The translations under genes and the position numbers were made by a program. Shown one piece after another: positions 63,168 through 64,000 of a stretch of 64,000 bases of DNA. Positions within the stretch are counted from its first letter, which is position 1, and each line of letters starts with the position of its first letter. The notes beneath the pieces are model-generated. The model worked only from the letters and a program-made list of their open reading frames with translations. It searched no databases and was not told where the DNA came from. Origin of the DNA: Actinomycetaceae bacterium (lineage in GTDB: Bacteria > Actinomycetota > Actinomycetes > Actinomycetales > Actinomycetaceae); the NCBI GenBank assembly GCA_030540715.1, contig JAUNVQ010000003.1, positions 26,417 to 90,416 on the forward strand. The letters are read 5' to 3'.

Positions 63168-64000
63168 CTAATCCTGTTCTTTGCGTCTACGAGCTGCAAG
63201 AGCAGTGATCAATCCTAGAGAAAGTGCCATCATACCAAAGCCAGCCAAAGCTGCTGCAGAGGCACCTGTCTTTGCTAGATTGCCAGAAGCACTTGGTACG
63301 ATTTGTTTGCCATCGAGCGTTCCTTCAGAAACGCCGTTTTGCATTGAACCTTCGTTGACCTTCTTCTTAGGAACAACTGTGAATGTGAACTTCACTGATG
63401 TTGATTTACCACCTTCATCAGTTGCAGTCACTGTCACATCGTTGGAACCAGGTTTCTTTGGTGTCCCAGAGATAACACAGGTTGCGGGATCAATGGTCAG
63501 GCCTTCTGGCAGATTCTCTGCTTTGCAGGTAACCTTTCCTTCGTCACTGACTTCAATCGGCAACTTCACGGGCGTATCTACTACGCCATTTTGATCGCCA
63601 GGATTGACAACCTTCGGTGCCTTATTGGTGTCAGTCGGCTCACCCTTAGGTTTGATGGTGATATCGAAGTCAACCTTGGTTGAATTACCGCCTTCGTCTG
63701 TCACTGTCACAGTAACAGTCTTCTTACCAGGTTTCTTTGGTGTCCCAGAGATAACACAGGTTGCGGGATCAATGGTCAGGCCTTCTGGCAGATTCTCTGC
63801 TTTGCAAATAACCTTCGTTTCATCATCAACTTTGATCGGAATCTCCATTGGAACATCAACGGTGCCATCTTGATCACCTGGGTTTTCCACCTTTGGTGGA
63901 GTGGTGTCATCAGGGCCTGCTGGAGGCTTCGGTGTATTACCGCTATCACCATCACCGGGTGTGATTGGGCAGCCGTCTTTGTCTACTGGTGTGTTCGGGG
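63168..64000 (-). CDS. cell-wall-anchored Ig-like repeat protein, 3' part (LAKTG signal)
   Basis: The frame enters from the right edge, so the start is outside the window; a GTG at 63890 is an internal valine. What is visible is a Pro/Asp/Gly-rich stretch, two Ig-like (He_PIG-type) repeats of 93 residues with the core ENLPEGLTIDPATCVISGTP, and a C-terminal sorting signal. The signal is LAKTG (63264-63278), a hydrophobic segment and the tail ARRRKEQD. LAxTG signals are used by actinobacterial sortases, so the protein is exported and attached to the wall. Each repeat has two Cys residues where the family usually has none, suggesting an internal disulfide. Likely roles are adhesion or surface display. 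Confidence 0.9.
   Translation of the reverse strand, partial: PNTPVDKDGCPITPGDGDSGNTPKPPAGPDDTTPPKVENPGDQDGTVDVPMEIPIKVDDETKVICKAENLPEGLTIDPATCVISGTPKKPGKKTVTVTVTDEGGNSTKVDFDITIKPKGEPTDTNKAPKVVNPGDQNGVVDTPVKLPIEVSDEGKVTCKAENLPEGLTIDPATCVISGTPKKPGSNDVTVTATDEGGKSTSVKFTFTVVPKKKVNEGSMQNGVSEGTLDGKQIVPSASGNLAKTGASAAALAGFGMMALSLGLITALAARRRKEQD
63447..63527 (-). repeat. 81-bp direct repeat, copy 1
   Basis: This stretch is identical over 81 bases to 63726-63806, offset by 279 bases (93 codons). It encodes the conserved core of each Ig-like repeat. Confidence 0.9.
63726..63806 (-). repeat. 81-bp direct repeat, copy 2
   Basis: This is the second copy of the 81-base repeat. Perfect DNA identity, while the flanking parts of the repeats diverge, points to recent duplication or gene conversion. 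Confidence 0.9.

Noticed and set aside
63168..63890. A complete 240-residue surface protein starting at a GTG at 63890
   Set aside because: The frame stays open to the right edge with a Pro/Asp-rich repeat-protein sequence and no signal peptide in view, so the GTG is an internal valine.
1..64000. Mobile elements, CRISPR arrays, tRNA genes or a defence system
   Set aside because: No transposase, integrase, Cas-like gene, spaced repeat array or cloverleaf was seen. Gene content is housekeeping throughout and codon use looks even.

Overview
This window is a chromosomal segment of a Gram-positive actinobacterium (Actinomycetota) whose G+C content looks to be in the mid-40s percent by eye. The lineage is indicated by gene order and gene types. 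These include the lexA / LysM-protein / nrdR divergent trio, dinB-DUF3040-mraZ, a division cluster without ftsA but with sepF, yggT and a Wag31-type divIVA, a HelD-type helicase, a PriA-like HisA, and a surface protein with an LAKTG sorting signal. The MurE half of the MurE-MurF protein lacks the DNPR motif that marks meso-diaminopimelate enzymes, which suggests a lysine- or ornithine-type wall. Actinomycetaceae or Bifidobacteriaceae would fit; the sequence alone does not decide between them. I see no insertion sequence, prophage, CRISPR array, tRNA or rRNA.

Layout. 0.1-10.2 kb holds RNA-modification and housekeeping genes (miaB, two YbjN-like genes, miaA, dapF, an RsmC-like methyltransferase, hflX, a DinG-like helicase, L-lactate dehydrogenase). 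10.4-12.6 kb is an SOS island: lexA with two LexA boxes, a divergent LysM membrane protein (ChiZ/DivS position) and nrdR. 12.7-19.4 kb carries serA, helD, a PAC2-family gene, dinB and a DUF3040 gene. 19.5-40.6 kb is the wall and division (dcw) cluster: a fused murE-murF on the minus strand, then mraZ, rsmH, ftsL, pbpB, mraY, murD, ftsW, murG, murC, ftsQ, ftsZ, pgeF, sepF, yggT, divIVA, lspA and rluD on the plus strand. 40.8-45.5 kb has dnaE, a Fur-family regulator and a membrane protein. 45.6-53.0 kb is a histidine region (hisD, a symporter, hisC, hisB, an unknown gene, hisH, hisA, an SseB-like gene). 53.1-55.7 kb is a manganese-type ABC importer. The end holds mfd, a GNAT acetyltransferase, an MMPL transporter and the 3' part of a cell-wall-anchored Ig-like repeat protein that runs off the window.

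The non-coding signals are as informative as the genes. A long, almost perfectly paired hairpin lies between mraZ and rsmH, where a cis-regulatory RNA (the mraW motif) is known in actinobacteria. Four TGG boxes at exact 10-bp spacing precede mraZ and form a textbook MraZ operator. LexA boxes overlap the lexA promoter and precede the LysM gene. A 14-bp palindrome precedes the metal importer.

About a dozen genes have no Shine-Dalgarno sequence but do have a TANNNT (or CATAAT) hexamer ending exactly 6-7 bases before the start codon, the geometry expected of leaderless mRNAs. Other genes have strong ribosome sites, so the two initiation modes coexist. The dcw genes from mraY to ftsQ overlap by 1-4 bases or nearly abut and look translationally coupled. 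The pbpB-mraY gap marks the place where murE and murF normally sit.
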